Shown: piece after piece, positions 25,448 through 33,833 of the stretch
Layout of the letters: each line of letters begins with the position of its first letter
Position numbering within the stretch: the stretch's first letter is position 1
NCBI GenBank assembly: GCA_964638005.1
Contig: CAZWXS010000019.1
Span: forward strand, 1 to 41,729
Length of the DNA: 41,729 bases
Direction: 5' to 3'
From: JAAYYM01 sp964638005
GTDB lineage: Bacteria; Bacillota; Clostridia; Lachnospirales; Lachnospiraceae
Position numbers and translations under genes: made by a program
Notes under the pieces: generated by a model
Told to the model about the DNA's origin: nothing
Databases searched by the model: none
The model's input: only the letters and a program-made list of their open reading frames with translations

Positions 25448-26266
25448 TCACTTGCTATTCAATTCTTCCAGCAACTGTGCAACCGTCCGATTCAGAATCG
25501 GATGCCTCATATTCGGGGCAATCTGTGCAAGCGGTTCCAGAACAAAATTCCGATTATGCATATCCGCATGCGGAACAGTCAATTCCACCGTATCAATCAC
25601 CAGATCATCATAAAAGATGATGTCCAGATCCAATGTCCTCGGTCCCCATTTTGTCACACGCTCACGCTTTGCATGTGCTTCTATTTCCTGTATCACTGCC
25701 AATAATTCTTCTGGCAGCAATAACGTGCGCAATTCCAGCATGCCGTTCAGAAAACGCTCCTGTTCCTGATATCCATATGGTTCCGTCTCTATAAATCTTG
25801 AAATCCGCTCAACGCTGCAATCCTCTCGTTCCTCAAGTGTCTGAACTGCATTTTGCAGATATTCCTCACGTTCTCCCATATTGGAGCCAAGTGCCACATA
25901 TGCCGTATGCCAACTGCGTTCAATACAGACTGATACAGACTCAAGCGGAAGTCCGATGGGAGCCCATGGCTTCTTAATCTCTATCACAACACGTTCAAGA
26001 CGCTTGAAATTCAGCAGGAGTTCCTTTGCCAACTGCTCTGCTACTGTTTCAATCAGTTTATAGCAACGCTCCTTCATAAAATCATTGATAAAATGACATA
26101 CCTCACCATAGTGAAGAGATTCTGACAAAATATCATCACATCCGGCCGCCCTTGTTGAAAAGCACAAATCCGCAGACACCAAAAATTTCTGTCCCAACTT
26201 GTTCTCTTCCTCATAAACCCCATGCTTACCGAAGATTTCCAGATTACAGATTCTGATGCAATCCAT
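25448..26266 (-). CDS. folBK: Dihydroneopterin aldolase / HPPK fusion
   Basis: A 272-residue bifunctional folate enzyme. Residues 1-118 are FolB (dihydroneopterin to 6-hydroxymethyl-dihydropterin; 'LEIFGKHGVYEEENKLGQKF', then 'YKLIETVAEQLAKEL'). Residues 119-272 are FolK, which adds pyrophosphate from ATP ('AYVALGSNMGEREEYLQNAV', 'WGPRTLDLDIIFYDD', 'PHADMHNRNFVLEPL'). The fusion is common in Clostridia. It overlaps folP by 23 bp and is the last gene of the folate operon. Confidence 0.95.
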   Translation of the reverse strand: MDCIRICNLEIFGKHGVYEEENKLGQKFLVSADLCFSTRAAGCDDILSESLHYGEVCHFINDFMKERCYKLIETVAEQLAKELLLNFKRLERVVIEIKKPWAPIGLPLESVSVCIERSWHTAYVALGSNMGEREEYLQNAVQTLEEREDCSVERISRFIETEPYGYQEQERFLNGMLELRTLLLPEELLAVIQEIEAHAKRERVTKWGPRTLDLDIIFYDDLVIDTVELTVPHADMHNRNFVLEPLAQIAPNMRHPILNRTVAQLLEELNSK

Positions 26267-27089
26267 AGATATGTTCCCCCTTGTTCATGATTGCCCTCGT
26301 CATATCAATCACACGCTTATTCTCTGCAATATCATGCACTCGCACAAACCGATAGCCATGCAAGACTGCAAGAACCGTCGTCACATAGGTTCCTTCTCTG
26401 CGCAGTTCCACCGGCAATGGCGATTCGCTTGCAGCAGCAATGACAGACTTTTTGGAGGCACCAAGTAATAACGGAAGTTCAAGTACCTGCAGCCAATCCA
26501 TATGCGCTAAGATCTGTAAGTTCTGATCGACCGTCTTTGCAAATCCAATTCCCGGATCAAGCACTACCTTATCTCTCGGAATTCCCGCATCTGTTGCCAT
26601 GATAACAGACTCTGCAAGATCCTTGATGACATCAGCAGGAAATGCATGATAAGCAGCCTGCTTGCTATTGTGAGAAATGCAGCACGCCACATTTTTCTCG
26701 GCAATAACAGCCGCCATCCTTGTATCATACCGAAGCCCCCAGATATCGTTGACCATATCCGCTCCTGCATCAACAGCAGCACATGCGACCTCGGATTTAT
26801 ATGTATCGACGGATACCGGAACATCAAAATGAGCCTTGATATTTTTTATAACAGGCGTTACCCTTTCAATTTCTTCTTCAACAGAAATCTGTACATATCC
26901 GGGTCTTGTAGATTCGCCGCCGATATCTAAAATATCCGCGCCCTCTGCAATCATCTGCTCCGCCCGTTTCAACACATCATCCGGCGTACTGTAACTGCCG
27001 CCGTCCGAAAAAGAATCGGGTGTCACATTCAAAATGCCCATAATATATGTTCCGCCTGTTGCATTGAACTCTCTGTTGCCGATGATCAT
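26244..27089 (-). CDS. folP: Dihydropteroate synthase
   Basis: A 281-residue TIM-barrel enzyme joining 6-hydroxymethyl-dihydropterin pyrophosphate to p-aminobenzoate; the sulfonamide target. 'MGILNVTPDSFSDGG' and 'ADILDIGGESTRPG' are the two family signatures, with 'PVSVDTYKS', 'MVNDIWG', 'VVLDPGIGFAKT', the Lys of 'LLLGASKKS' and 'RVHDI' following in order. Full length. AGGAGGG lies before the ATG. It sits between the HD protein and folBK. Confidence 0.97.
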   Translation of the reverse strand: MIIGNREFNATGGTYIMGILNVTPDSFSDGGSYSTPDDVLKRAEQMIAEGADILDIGGESTRPGYVQISVEEEIERVTPVIKNIKAHFDVPVSVDTYKSEVACAAVDAGADMVNDIWGLRYDTRMAAVIAEKNVACCISHNSKQAAYHAFPADVIKDLAESVIMATDAGIPRDKVVLDPGIGFAKTVDQNLQILAHMDWLQVLELPLLLGASKKSVIAAASESPLPVELRREGTYVTTVLAVLHGYRFVRVHDIAENKRVIDMTRAIMNKGEHIYGLHQNL

Positions 27090-27105
27090 TTCTCACCCTC
27101 CTGAC

Positions 27106-27588
27106 TTAATACTGGATATACATATTCTTTTTATCCTCAGCCCAATCACATTCTTCTTCCGCATCACAGGCATAGCATGCTCTTGATAGCTTGTCTGCTC
27201 TGTATAAGATGCCGGCCAATGATGCTTGCCTGCGAATCTCAATGTCTCTGTGATGGCCGATTGCATCCAGAATCAGTTCCATTTCGGTTTGCTCAAAACC
27301 ACATGCCCCTAATATATCGCGTGCTATTGATATACCTGCCGTTTCATGCGGTACACCCTCACGATATTGTACTCCTCTGCCGATGTCATGTAAGAGTGCC
27401 GTTGCATAAACTATATCCTTTGGTATTCCCAGTTCCTCTTCGTCATTCAACAGCATCATGATCCGTGCCGTATCCGTGCAGTGAGCCGTTCCATGCTTAC
27501 AGAACTTCCTGTCCTGCTCCAATTTTCCGATATCTCTTACACAAGTTCTATAGCACTCGTTATTTATAATCAAATTTACACGTTGCAT
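27106..27588 (-). CDS. HD-domain phosphohydrolase in the folate operon
   Basis: A 160-residue HD-superfamily protein. Metal ligands fit H36 ('GTAHCTDTARIM'), H67-D68 ('ALLHDIGRG'), H111/H112 ('AIGHHRD') and D132 ('YRADKLSRA'). The tail holds a cysteine cluster, C138, C141 and C147 ('CYACDAEEECDW'). It begins 2 bp after the folE stop and ends 16 bp before folP. The known pathway step after FolE, removal of phosphates from dihydroneopterin triphosphate, has no other candidate here, so this protein may serve it. That is inference from position and fold. Confidence 0.85.
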   Translation of the reverse strand: MQRVNLIINNECYRTCVRDIGKLEQDRKFCKHGTAHCTDTARIMMLLNDEEELGIPKDIVYATALLHDIGRGVQYREGVPHETAGISIARDILGACGFEQTEMELILDAIGHHRDIEIRRQASLAGILYRADKLSRACYACDAEEECDWAEDKKNMYIQY

Positions 27589-27590
27589 TA

Positions 27591-28148
27591 CTATCTCCCA
27601 AGCAAATGATAAAACGTATTCTGCAGCTTCCGATTATGTTCAAACCGTCCTCTGGTCACAACCGTCACCGTAGTGGTTCCCGGCTTCTTGATGCCCCGCA
27701 TCGTCATACACATATGCTCAGCTTCCACCATGACCATCACTCCCTTGGGCTTCAGATGCTGCATCAATGCATCCGCAACCTGTGCTGTCATCTGCTCCTG
27801 TATCTGCAGACGGCGCGCATAGATATCCACTGTCCTCGCCAATTTGCTGATGCCGACCACTTTGCCGTTCGGTATGTATGCAACATGTGCCTTTCCGTAA
27901 AAAGGCATCAAATGATGCTCACAGGTAGAATAGAAAGGAATATCTCTCTCCAATACCATCTCATTCTTTTCTGCTGTGAAAGTCTTCTGTAGATGTTCCG
28001 CAGGGCTTTCATCCATGCCGCCATAGATTTCTTCATACATTCTGGCAATTCTGTTTGGAGTATCAATCAGTCCCTCCCGCTCAGGATTCTCACCGATTCC
28101 CTCCAGCAACAGCCTGACTGCCTGTTCAATCTTCTCTCTGTCTACCAT
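27591..28148 (-). CDS. folE: GTP cyclohydrolase I
   Basis: A 185-residue enzyme converting GTP to 7,8-dihydroneopterin triphosphate, the first step of folate synthesis. Zinc and active-site residues are seen in 'FYSTCEHHLMPFYGKAHVAY' and 'VEAEHMCMTMRGIKKPG', with 'GKVVGISKLARTVD' between. The ATG at 28148 is eight bases after AGGAG; an in-frame GTG at 28157 overlaps that site and is less likely. It starts inside the end of folC (23-bp overlap). Confidence 0.96.
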   Translation of the reverse strand: MVDREKIEQAVRLLLEGIGENPEREGLIDTPNRIARMYEEIYGGMDESPAEHLQKTFTAEKNEMVLERDIPFYSTCEHHLMPFYGKAHVAYIPNGKVVGISKLARTVDIYARRLQIQEQMTAQVADALMQHLKPKGVMVMVEAEHMCMTMRGIKKPGTTTVTVVTRGRFEHNRKLQNTFYHLLGR

Positions 28149-29499
28149 GCGAATCACTCCTTATCTGATTTCTGTCCTTCATCATATGATATATCTCTCC
28201 CAGATAAGAAAGGGAACCAAATGCAATCACCACCGGATCCTGATGGTTGTCTGGCATTTCCGCCAACAGCAAAGCAAGCTCTACTGCCTCTTCTATACTG
28301 TCTGCAGCTGTCACCCTGTTATGAAACCTGCGCACCGTCTCGGCCAATATCAGTGACGGCAGCGCCCGCGGATTATGCGGAGTCGTAACTGTAATGATGT
28401 CAGAAGCATATCCTGCGGTCAGTTCACATATCTTCTCATATTCCTTATCCTTTAATACACCCATTATATAGATAATTCTACGATTTGTAAAATACAATTC
28501 TATGGACTCTGCAAGCCTGCGTGCAGCATCTTCATTATGAGCCCCATCCACTATAAATAGCGGTCTGCGGCTCACAATATCAAATCTTCCGGGCCACACT
28601 GCCGCTTCCATGCCACTGCGCAGCTGCTCATTGCTGATCCGATAGCCCAGTTTGCGCAGTGATTCCACTGCTTCTATCGCGAGGACAGCATTGTCGATTT
28701 GATAAGTACCTTGTAAAGAAATCTTCATTTTCTTATAGTCTTTATAAGAAAACACCTGTTTTGGAAATGTATGTTTAATGTCATACGCCTCCGTCGGTTT
28801 TGCAACCACATATATAGCATCTGTTTCCCGACATTTCTCAACCAGCGTTCCCAACACCGGATCATCTGCCAGACTCTTGTCCTCTCCTGTATCCATCATG
28901 ACAACTCTGCAGCCGGGCTTGATAATACCTGCCTTCTGCTTTGCTATTTCCCGCAGCGTATGCCCCAGATAATCCGCATGATCCATGCTGACAGAAGTCA
29001 ATACGGCAAGATCTGTAGTCTCCACAAGATTTGTTGCATCACCTGCACCGCCCATCCCTGCTTCCAATACCACAACATCACATTCGCTTCCGGCAAAAAA
29101 CAAAAGAGCCAATGCCGTCTCAATCTCAAATACCGTCGGGTGTGGTAAACCTTCTGCCGCCATTCCTTCTGCCGCTTCTGCCACAATTTTCATATATTTC
29201 GCATAGTTTGCTTCACTGATATTCCTGCCGTTCACACGTGCGAATTCCCGATATGTACAGACCGGCGGAGAGTTATAGCTACCCGTCTTATAACCTGACG
29301 CACGTAGTACCGATGTCAGGTATGCTGACACAGAGCCCTTTCCGTTTGTTCCCGCAATATGGATAAAACGCAGTGAATCCTGAGGATCGCCGATACGTGC
29401 GGCAAGCATCCTGATTGAATCAAGTCCCGGAATACTGCCGTATTGAATTGCCGAATCCTTATATGCAATTGCTTCCTTATATGTCATCTTCATCACCAT
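28126..29499 (-). CDS. folC: Folylpolyglutamate synthase / dihydrofolate synthase
   Basis: A 457-residue Mur-ligase-like enzyme that adds glutamate to dihydropteroate and to folates. The ATP loop is 'FIHIAGTNGKGSVSAYLTS', followed by 'YNSPPVCTYREFARVNG', 'EAGMGGAGDATNLV', 'VSMDHADYLGHTLREIAKQKAG' (in family order) and 'FIVDGAHNEDAARRLAES'. It leads the folate operon. The start codon is uncertain: ATG codons at 29499, 29493 and 29487 lie close together and none has a strong binding site. Confidence 0.94.
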   Translation of the reverse strand: MVMKMTYKEAIAYKDSAIQYGSIPGLDSIRMLAARIGDPQDSLRFIHIAGTNGKGSVSAYLTSVLRASGYKTGSYNSPPVCTYREFARVNGRNISEANYAKYMKIVAEAAEGMAAEGLPHPTVFEIETALALLFFAGSECDVVVLEAGMGGAGDATNLVETTDLAVLTSVSMDHADYLGHTLREIAKQKAGIIKPGCRVVMMDTGEDKSLADDPVLGTLVEKCRETDAIYVVAKPTEAYDIKHTFPKQVFSYKDYKKMKISLQGTYQIDNAVLAIEAVESLRKLGYRISNEQLRSGMEAAVWPGRFDIVSRRPLFIVDGAHNEDAARRLAESIELYFTNRRIIYIMGVLKDKEYEKICELTAGYASDIITVTTPHNPRALPSLILAETVRRFHNRVTAADSIEEAVELALLLAEMPDNHQDPVVIAFGSLSYLGEIYHMMKDRNQIRSDSHGRQRED

Positions 29500-29582
29500 G
29501 CTTCATTTTATAACAATCTGCATTGGTTTACAATGTTTTATATAACGGAATAAAATCAATTTCAACAGCAGATACTGTAACT

Positions 29583-29987
29583 ATGATGAAAAAATTTATA
29601 ATGTGCGGCGCCCTCGGCTGGTGCCTTGAAATCCTTTTTACATCAATTGAATCCTTCCGCAGAAGAGAACTGAAGCTCAAAGGCAATACCTCCGTCTGGA
29701 TGTTTCCCATCTACGGTCTCGGAGTGCTCATTCTGCCGCTGCATTATCTTATGCAAAAACGTAGTCCTGCTTTTCGCGGCTTCTTCTATGCCATTGCCAT
29801 ATTTGTTGTAGAGTTTATTACAGGTACTTATTTAAAAAAACACTCGTTATGTCCTTGGGATTACAGCAAATCAAAATGGAATGTTGACGGAGTCATCCGC
29901 CTGGACTATGCACCGATTTGGTTTTGCACGGGATTGATTTTCGAAAAGTTTCTGCTGCATACTAAGAAAAATACATCCGCAAAATAA
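29583..29987 (+). CDS. Putative ABC-transporter-permease-like membrane protein (DUF1113 type)
   Basis: A protein of about 134 residues with four likely membrane segments: 'IMCGALGWCLEILFTSI', 'WMFPIYGLGVLILPLHYLM', 'FFYAIAIFVVEFITGTYL' and 'APIWFCTGLIFEKFLL'. 'CPWDYS' with 'NVDGVIRLDYAPIW' matches the PF06541 family, annotated as putative ABC transporter permease in Clostridia but without proof of transport. I start at the ATG at 29583. A TTG reading at 29523 adds 20 residues, and no start has a clear binding site. Confidence 0.7.
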   Translation: MMKKFIMCGALGWCLEILFTSIESFRRRELKLKGNTSVWMFPIYGLGVLILPLHYLMQKRSPAFRGFFYAIAIFVVEFITGTYLKKHSLCPWDYSKSKWNVDGVIRLDYAPIWFCTGLIFEKFLLHTKKNTSAK

Positions 29988-29988
29988 A

Positions 29989-30029
29989 AAAACCAAAGTA
30001 CCTTCATAATCACAAGGTACTTTGGTTTT
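29989..30029. terminator. Strong bidirectional terminator
   Basis: A 16-bp perfect stem AAAACCAAAGTACCTT / AAGGTACTTTGGTTTT with a 9-nt loop, between the convergent genes ending at 29987 and 30054. A- and T-tracts on both sides fit use in both directions. Confidence 0.9.
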
Positions 30030-30053
30030 CAGAAATCAAATCATCTCCATAAC

Positions 30054-30431
30054 TCAATCAATATCGATTGAACCATCTATATCTCCGTCTACACCGATAT
30101 CAAGCGTATTCAATGTACGGCGCTTTCTTCTGTCCTCTTCTGACTTCTCAAGGATAAAGTTCTTAATCTCTTTAGAATTACGCACATGTTGCAATATGAT
30201 TTCCTTATCTGTGACATCTCCTGTAAAACAAATAATGGTACCTAATTTAAATATTCTCTCAATCAAACTGGTTTCCAGTTTTACATCCTGAATCTTATAC
30301 ATGTAGCAGTCATTCTCAACCGTCTTCAACAATCCCCGGTTGATCGTCAACATCGTGTCCTCCACCGTGTATTTTGTAAATGTCCAGGGCAAACCAAAAA
30401 ACAGCCATCTTTTTCTTTCAACGTATCCCAT
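30054..30431 (-). CDS. Bacterial PH-domain (bPH2, YdbS-like) protein
   Basis: A 125-residue protein. The stretch 'WTFTKYTVEDTMLTINRGLLKTVENDCYMYKIQDVKLE' (in pieces: a beta strand, 'INRGLL', 'MYKIQDVKLE') followed by 'GTIICFTGD' is the bPH2 fold seen in YdbS/YdbT proteins, here without their membrane helices. The tail (about residues 95-125) is charged and ends in an Asp-rich run. Function unknown; members are thought to take part in envelope-linked complexes. AGGAGG lies before the ATG. Confidence 0.8.
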   Translation of the reverse strand: MGYVERKRWLFFGLPWTFTKYTVEDTMLTINRGLLKTVENDCYMYKIQDVKLETSLIERIFKLGTIICFTGDVTDKEIILQHVRNSKEIKNFILEKSEEDRRKRRTLNTLDIGVDGDIDGSIDID

Positions 30432-30496
30432 ATAGGTTCCTCCTCATGCGAGTATTGTCATTTGTCAATTTTAAGTATAAAACATTTTCTTCTGTA

Positions 30497-30525
30497 TTGC
30501 AAAACAATATTTAATCGCTTATAAT
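30497..30525 (+). promoter_or_regulatory. Predicted nitroreductase promoter
   Basis: TTGCAA (30497-30502), 17 bp, perfect TATAAT (30520-30525), 38 bases before the start codon. Confidence 0.75.
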
Positions 30526-30563
30526 AAATAGAACTGAAAACCAAAAAGGAGGGTCACATTCTT

Positions 30564-31103
30564 ATGCAAACGTTAGACTGTATCCATGGAAGAAGAAGTA
30601 TCCGTAAATTTACGGATGAGCCGGTTTCACACGAAGTACTCGAGAAGATTGTAGAAGCAGCATCCTATTCCCCGTCATGGAAGAACACACAGATCGTTCG
30701 TTACATTGCCATTGAAAGCAAGGAACTGAAAGACAAGATTGCCGGTGAGTGTACCTCCTGTTTCGTATATAATGGCAATACCATGAATGCAGCACCGATG
30801 TTGATTGCTGTTACTGTTCTCAAAAACAGATGTGGATATGAACGTGATGGTTCATTCACCACTTCCCGTAAGGATACTTGGCAGATGTTCGATGCCGGTA
30901 TCGCAAATCAGACATTCTGTCTGGCGGCTCACGAGTTCGGACTCGGAACCGTCATTATGGGTATTTTCGATGATACATTGGCCGAAGTACTCGAAATCCC
31001 GGAGGATCGGGAACTTGTGAATATCATTTGTATCGGACACCCGGCAGAAACACCCGATGTTCCGAAAAGAAAAACAGTAGATGATCTGCTCATCTACAAA
31101 TAG
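30564..31103 (+). CDS. Nitroreductase family oxidoreductase
   Basis: A 179-residue FMN-dependent enzyme of the cytoplasm. 'IHGRRSIRKFTDEPVSHEVLEKIVEAA' contains the Arg/Ser FMN-phosphate contacts (RRSIRKF), 'SPSWKNTQIVRYI' the ring-contact region, and 'EFGLGTVIMGIF' with 'IICIGHPAETP' the C-terminal core. It is a compact form at the low end of the family's size. Substrate unknown; members reduce nitro compounds, quinones or flavins. Single-gene transcript with its own promoter and terminator. AGGAGG precedes the ATG. Confidence 0.92.
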   Translation: MQTLDCIHGRRSIRKFTDEPVSHEVLEKIVEAASYSPSWKNTQIVRYIAIESKELKDKIAGECTSCFVYNGNTMNAAPMLIAVTVLKNRCGYERDGSFTTSRKDTWQMFDAGIANQTFCLAAHEFGLGTVIMGIFDDTLAEVLEIPEDRELVNIICIGHPAETPDVPKRKTVDDLLIYK

Positions 31104-31114
31104 TGGTTTTAAAC

Positions 31115-31146
31115 AAATCGAAGATAATCTATTTTATCTTCGATTT
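31115..31146 (+). terminator. Terminator after the nitroreductase
   Basis: A 13-bp stem AAATCGAAGATAA / TTATCTTCGATTT with a 6-nt loop, followed by TG. Confidence 0.75.
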
Positions 31147-31191
31147 TGTATGATTAGATAAATTTTAATAACCGAAGGGAGAGATTTAATT

Positions 31192-32112
31192 ATGAGACAT
31201 CTGATGAGTCCACTGGATATGTCCGTGGAGGAACTCGACAATCTAATGACACTTGCCGATGACATTCGTCTGCATCCTGACAAATATGCACATATATGTG
31301 ACGGAAAGATTCTGGCAACCTGCTTTTACGAACCAAGTACACGTACAAGGCTCAGTTTTGAGTCAGCTATGATGCAGCTCGGAGGCAAAGTACTGGGATT
31401 CGCCTCGGCCGACTCGTCTTCTGCCGCTAAGGGCGAAAGTGTATCAGATACGATTCGCATGATTTCCTGCTATGCCGATATCTGTGCAATGCGGCATCCA
31501 AAGGAGGGTGCTCCTATGGTTGCTGCCTCCAAATCGAGAATTCCGGTCATCAATGCCGGAGACGGCGGACATCAGCATCCCACACAGACCCTAACGGATC
31601 TGCTGACCATACATTCCCTCAAGGGACGACTTGGAGACATGACCATCGGACTATGCGGTGATTTGAAATTTGGCAGAACGGTTCACTCGCTAATCAATGC
31701 ATTGATTCGATACCAAAATGTCAAATTTGTCTTTATCTCTCCGCAGGAACTGCGCATTCCGGATTATATCCGTGAAGATGTATTGATGAAAAACAATATC
31801 GAATTCAAGGAAGTGGTTCGTCTCGAAGAAGTCATGCCTGAACTGGATCTGCTCTATATGACCAGAGTTCAGCGGGAGCGTTTCTTCAATGAAGAAGATT
31901 ACGTTCGCCTGAAAGATTTCTATATACTGGACAAGGTTAAGATGGAACTCGCCAAAAAAGATATGCTCGTACTGCATCCGCTCCCGAGGGTCAATGAAAT
32001 ATCCGTAGAAATAGATGATGACCCCCGCGCAAAGTATTTTGAGCAGGTACAATTCGGTGTCTATATCCGAATGGCACTGATTTTGACATTACTGGAACTG
32101 GAGGTGGCTTAA
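31192..32112 (+). CDS. pyrB: Aspartate carbamoyltransferase, catalytic chain
   Basis: A 306-residue enzyme joining carbamoyl phosphate and aspartate, the committed step of pyrimidine synthesis. 'CFYEPSTRTRLSFESAMMQLGG' (STRTR carbamoyl-phosphate loop), 'DGGHQHPTQTLTDLLTI' and 'LHPLPRVNEIS' are all intact, and the length matches the E. coli-type chain. The ATG follows GAAGGGAGAG. Its stop abuts the pyrI start, so catalytic and regulatory chains are made together. No other pyr gene lies in the window. Confidence 0.98.
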   Translation: MRHLMSPLDMSVEELDNLMTLADDIRLHPDKYAHICDGKILATCFYEPSTRTRLSFESAMMQLGGKVLGFASADSSSAAKGESVSDTIRMISCYADICAMRHPKEGAPMVAASKSRIPVINAGDGGHQHPTQTLTDLLTIHSLKGRLGDMTIGLCGDLKFGRTVHSLINALIRYQNVKFVFISPQELRIPDYIREDVLMKNNIEFKEVVRLEEVMPELDLLYMTRVQRERFFNEEDYVRLKDFYILDKVKMELAKKDMLVLHPLPRVNEISVEIDDDPRAKYFEQVQFGVYIRMALILTLLELEVA

Positions 32113-32541
32113 ATGTTGAATGTAGGTAAAATAGAAGAAGGATTCGTACTCGACCATATCAAAGCCGGCAAGAGCATGTCAATCTACCACAATCTAAAGC
32201 TCGACAAATTAGACTGCACGGTTGCCATCATCAAAAACGCCAAAAGCAATAAGATGGGCAAGAAAGATATCCTAAAAGTAGAATGCGACATCGATATGCT
32301 GGATCTCGACATCCTGGGATTCATCGATCACAACATCACCGTCAACGTCATCAAAGACGGCGAGATTGTCGCAAAAAAAGATTTGGTACTCCCCAAACAA
32401 ATAACAAACGTTATTAAATGTAAAAACCCCCGCTGCATCACCTCCATCGAACAAGAACTCGCCCACGTATTCATTTTAACAGACGAAGAAAACGAAATTT
32501 ACAGATGCAAATATTGCGAAGAACACTATTCGTCCCAATGA
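32113..32541 (+). CDS. pyrI: Aspartate carbamoyltransferase, regulatory chain
   Basis: A 142-residue chain that binds CTP/ATP and links catalytic trimers. The N-terminal allosteric domain begins 'GKIEEGFVLDHIKAGKSM'. The C-terminal zinc domain has its four Cys in 'KCKNPRCIT' and 'YRCKYCEEHY'. It starts directly after the pyrB stop (TAA-ATG) and ends directly before copy B of the nested-hairpin element. The first half carries an unusual run of Lys/Asn codons but nothing broken. Confidence 0.97.
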   Translation: MLNVGKIEEGFVLDHIKAGKSMSIYHNLKLDKLDCTVAIIKNAKSNKMGKKDILKVECDIDMLDLDILGFIDHNITVNVIKDGEIVAKKDLVLPKQITNVIKCKNPRCITSIEQELAHVFILTDEENEIYRCKYCEEHYSSQ

Positions 32542-32664
32542 GGCATGCATCAGAATAGAAAAACAGCCACTTACATGCTCGCATGTAAGTGGCTGTTGCT
32601 CTATTCTGATATAGGGCGAAGCCCGCGATCGAGAAGCAACGCAGCGGATTCGAGATTACATGCC
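32542..32664 (-). repeat. Nested-hairpin dispersed element, copy B
   Basis: A 123-bp element, inverted relative to copy A. It is bounded by GGCATG (32542) and CATGCC (to 32664) and shares with copy A the CTCGAATCCGCT arm, TCTCG, CGGGCTTCGCCCTAT, GAATAGAG and the loop TGCGAGCA. Its central stem is a perfect 17-bp hairpin, AACAGCCACTTACATGC and its complement around TC (32562-32597), unrelated in sequence to the stem of copy A. It fills the whole gap between the stops of pyrI and the AraC gene. On the minus strand the stem is followed by five T, so it may end the AraC transcript. Confidence 0.88.
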
Positions 32665-33597
32665 GGAGTCCAATCCCCCCACACACATCTCCCCCATATC
32701 TAACCTATCCCTCCGATACTCCTTCGGCGTCACCCCCATAATCCCCTTAAACGTCTTCCCAAAATAACTATTACTAAAGAATCCTGTCTCATACGCAATT
32801 TCCGCCACCGACTGCCTTGTCTCCGTCAACAATTCCGCTGCCCGTCTGATCCTATAATTCAGCACATACTGAAACGGCGTCATCCCCAGCGACTTCACAA
32901 AGCACCTGCTGCATTCGCGTTCACTGATGCTCGCCGATGCCGCAATGTCCCTCAACTCCACCTTCTCCGCATAATGTCCATGAATATAAGTCAGCATTTG
33001 CTTAATCCTGCTCTCATCCATACTCTGTGCAGCCTTACCTGTCTGTATGATTTCTCTGTTCCGTACGGAAATCAGATGAAACACCTCAGACACCGCCCGC
33101 CTGACTTCATACTCATATCCATACTCTTCTACATCATAGGCTTTATATGCATCGCAAAACAATGCACGTATTTTTCCATCCGGATCATTTTGATCATTAA
33201 AAATAATATACGGAAGCTCCTTGCATTTTGACAAAGGAGTAACATATTTCTGTCCATAAATGCTATCATAACTTCCACTGACCAGCAACGGAGAAAAGAC
33301 CTGTGACCGAAAGACAGCCTGTTCATCATCTTTTTGCCTAACCGCATGCAGAATATTGGAATTGACAAAAACAGCCTCTCCCGTCTTCAGCGTTACGATT
33401 TCATTCTGAATATTCATTTCAACAGTTCCAAGAATCATAGAGGCAAATTCAAACTCCTCATGCCAATGCCACGGAACCTCACCACAAAGATATTGCTTCA
33501 TATCAGCATAATAAGATGCATATGGAAACAGGGCATCACCATGTTGTGTGGACTCGTGAAAATCAGCATCTACTTCAACCTTCGTTACAATTCTCAT
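32656..33597 (-). CDS. AraC-family regulator with cupin domain
   Basis: A 313-residue regulator. The N-terminal cupin part shows 'CGEVPWHWHEEFEFASMILG' and 'GEAVFVNSNILHAV', a sugar- or ligand-binding jelly roll. The C-terminal DNA-binding part has two helix-turn-helix motifs ('ELRDIAASASISERECSRCF' and 'SVAEIAYETGFFSNSYFGKT'). I start at the ATG at 33597, ten bases after AGGAG; a reading to 33633 has no site. The last three bases of sense, GGC ATG, and the TAA stop come from the edge of the nested-hairpin element. The target is unknown. Confidence 0.88.
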   Translation of the reverse strand: MRIVTKVEVDADFHESTQHGDALFPYASYYADMKQYLCGEVPWHWHEEFEFASMILGTVEMNIQNEIVTLKTGEAVFVNSNILHAVRQKDDEQAVFRSQVFSPLLVSGSYDSIYGQKYVTPLSKCKELPYIIFNDQNDPDGKIRALFCDAYKAYDVEEYGYEYEVRRAVSEVFHLISVRNREIIQTGKAAQSMDESRIKQMLTYIHGHYAEKVELRDIAASASISERECSRCFVKSLGMTPFQYVLNYRIRRAAELLTETRQSVAEIAYETGFFSNSYFGKTFKGIMGVTPKEYRRDRLDMGEMCVGGLDSGM

Positions 33598-33728
33598 AAC
33601 ATCCTCACTCCTTACAGTACTTTCACCATTCATCCAATCTATAAACTATCATTTTATTGCCATAAATAATATTATCTCGCCATTTCATACCTTTATATGT
33701 CTATATATTGATACAAATCGGCATTATA

Positions 33729-33757
33729 TTGACTTCCATCGCGCCTATTACTACGAT
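33729..33757 (+). promoter_or_regulatory. Possible promoter of the small gene at 33834
   Basis: TTGACT, 17 bp, TACGAT. A better -10-like TATAAT at 33756 has too long a spacer. The 33598-33833 gap otherwise holds A/T-rich sequence with no further feature seen. Confidence 0.4.
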
Positions 33758-33833
33758 ATAATTATACTATCAAAAGAACATAAGCACAATACCGAATAAC
33801 ATGATATATATTTCAAAAAAGGAGGCGTATCTT

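Noticed and set aside
31104..31191. Attenuator or riboswitch before pyrB
   Set aside because: The only hairpin (31115-31146) fits a terminator of the nitroreductase gene, and no alternative antiterminator pairing was seen.
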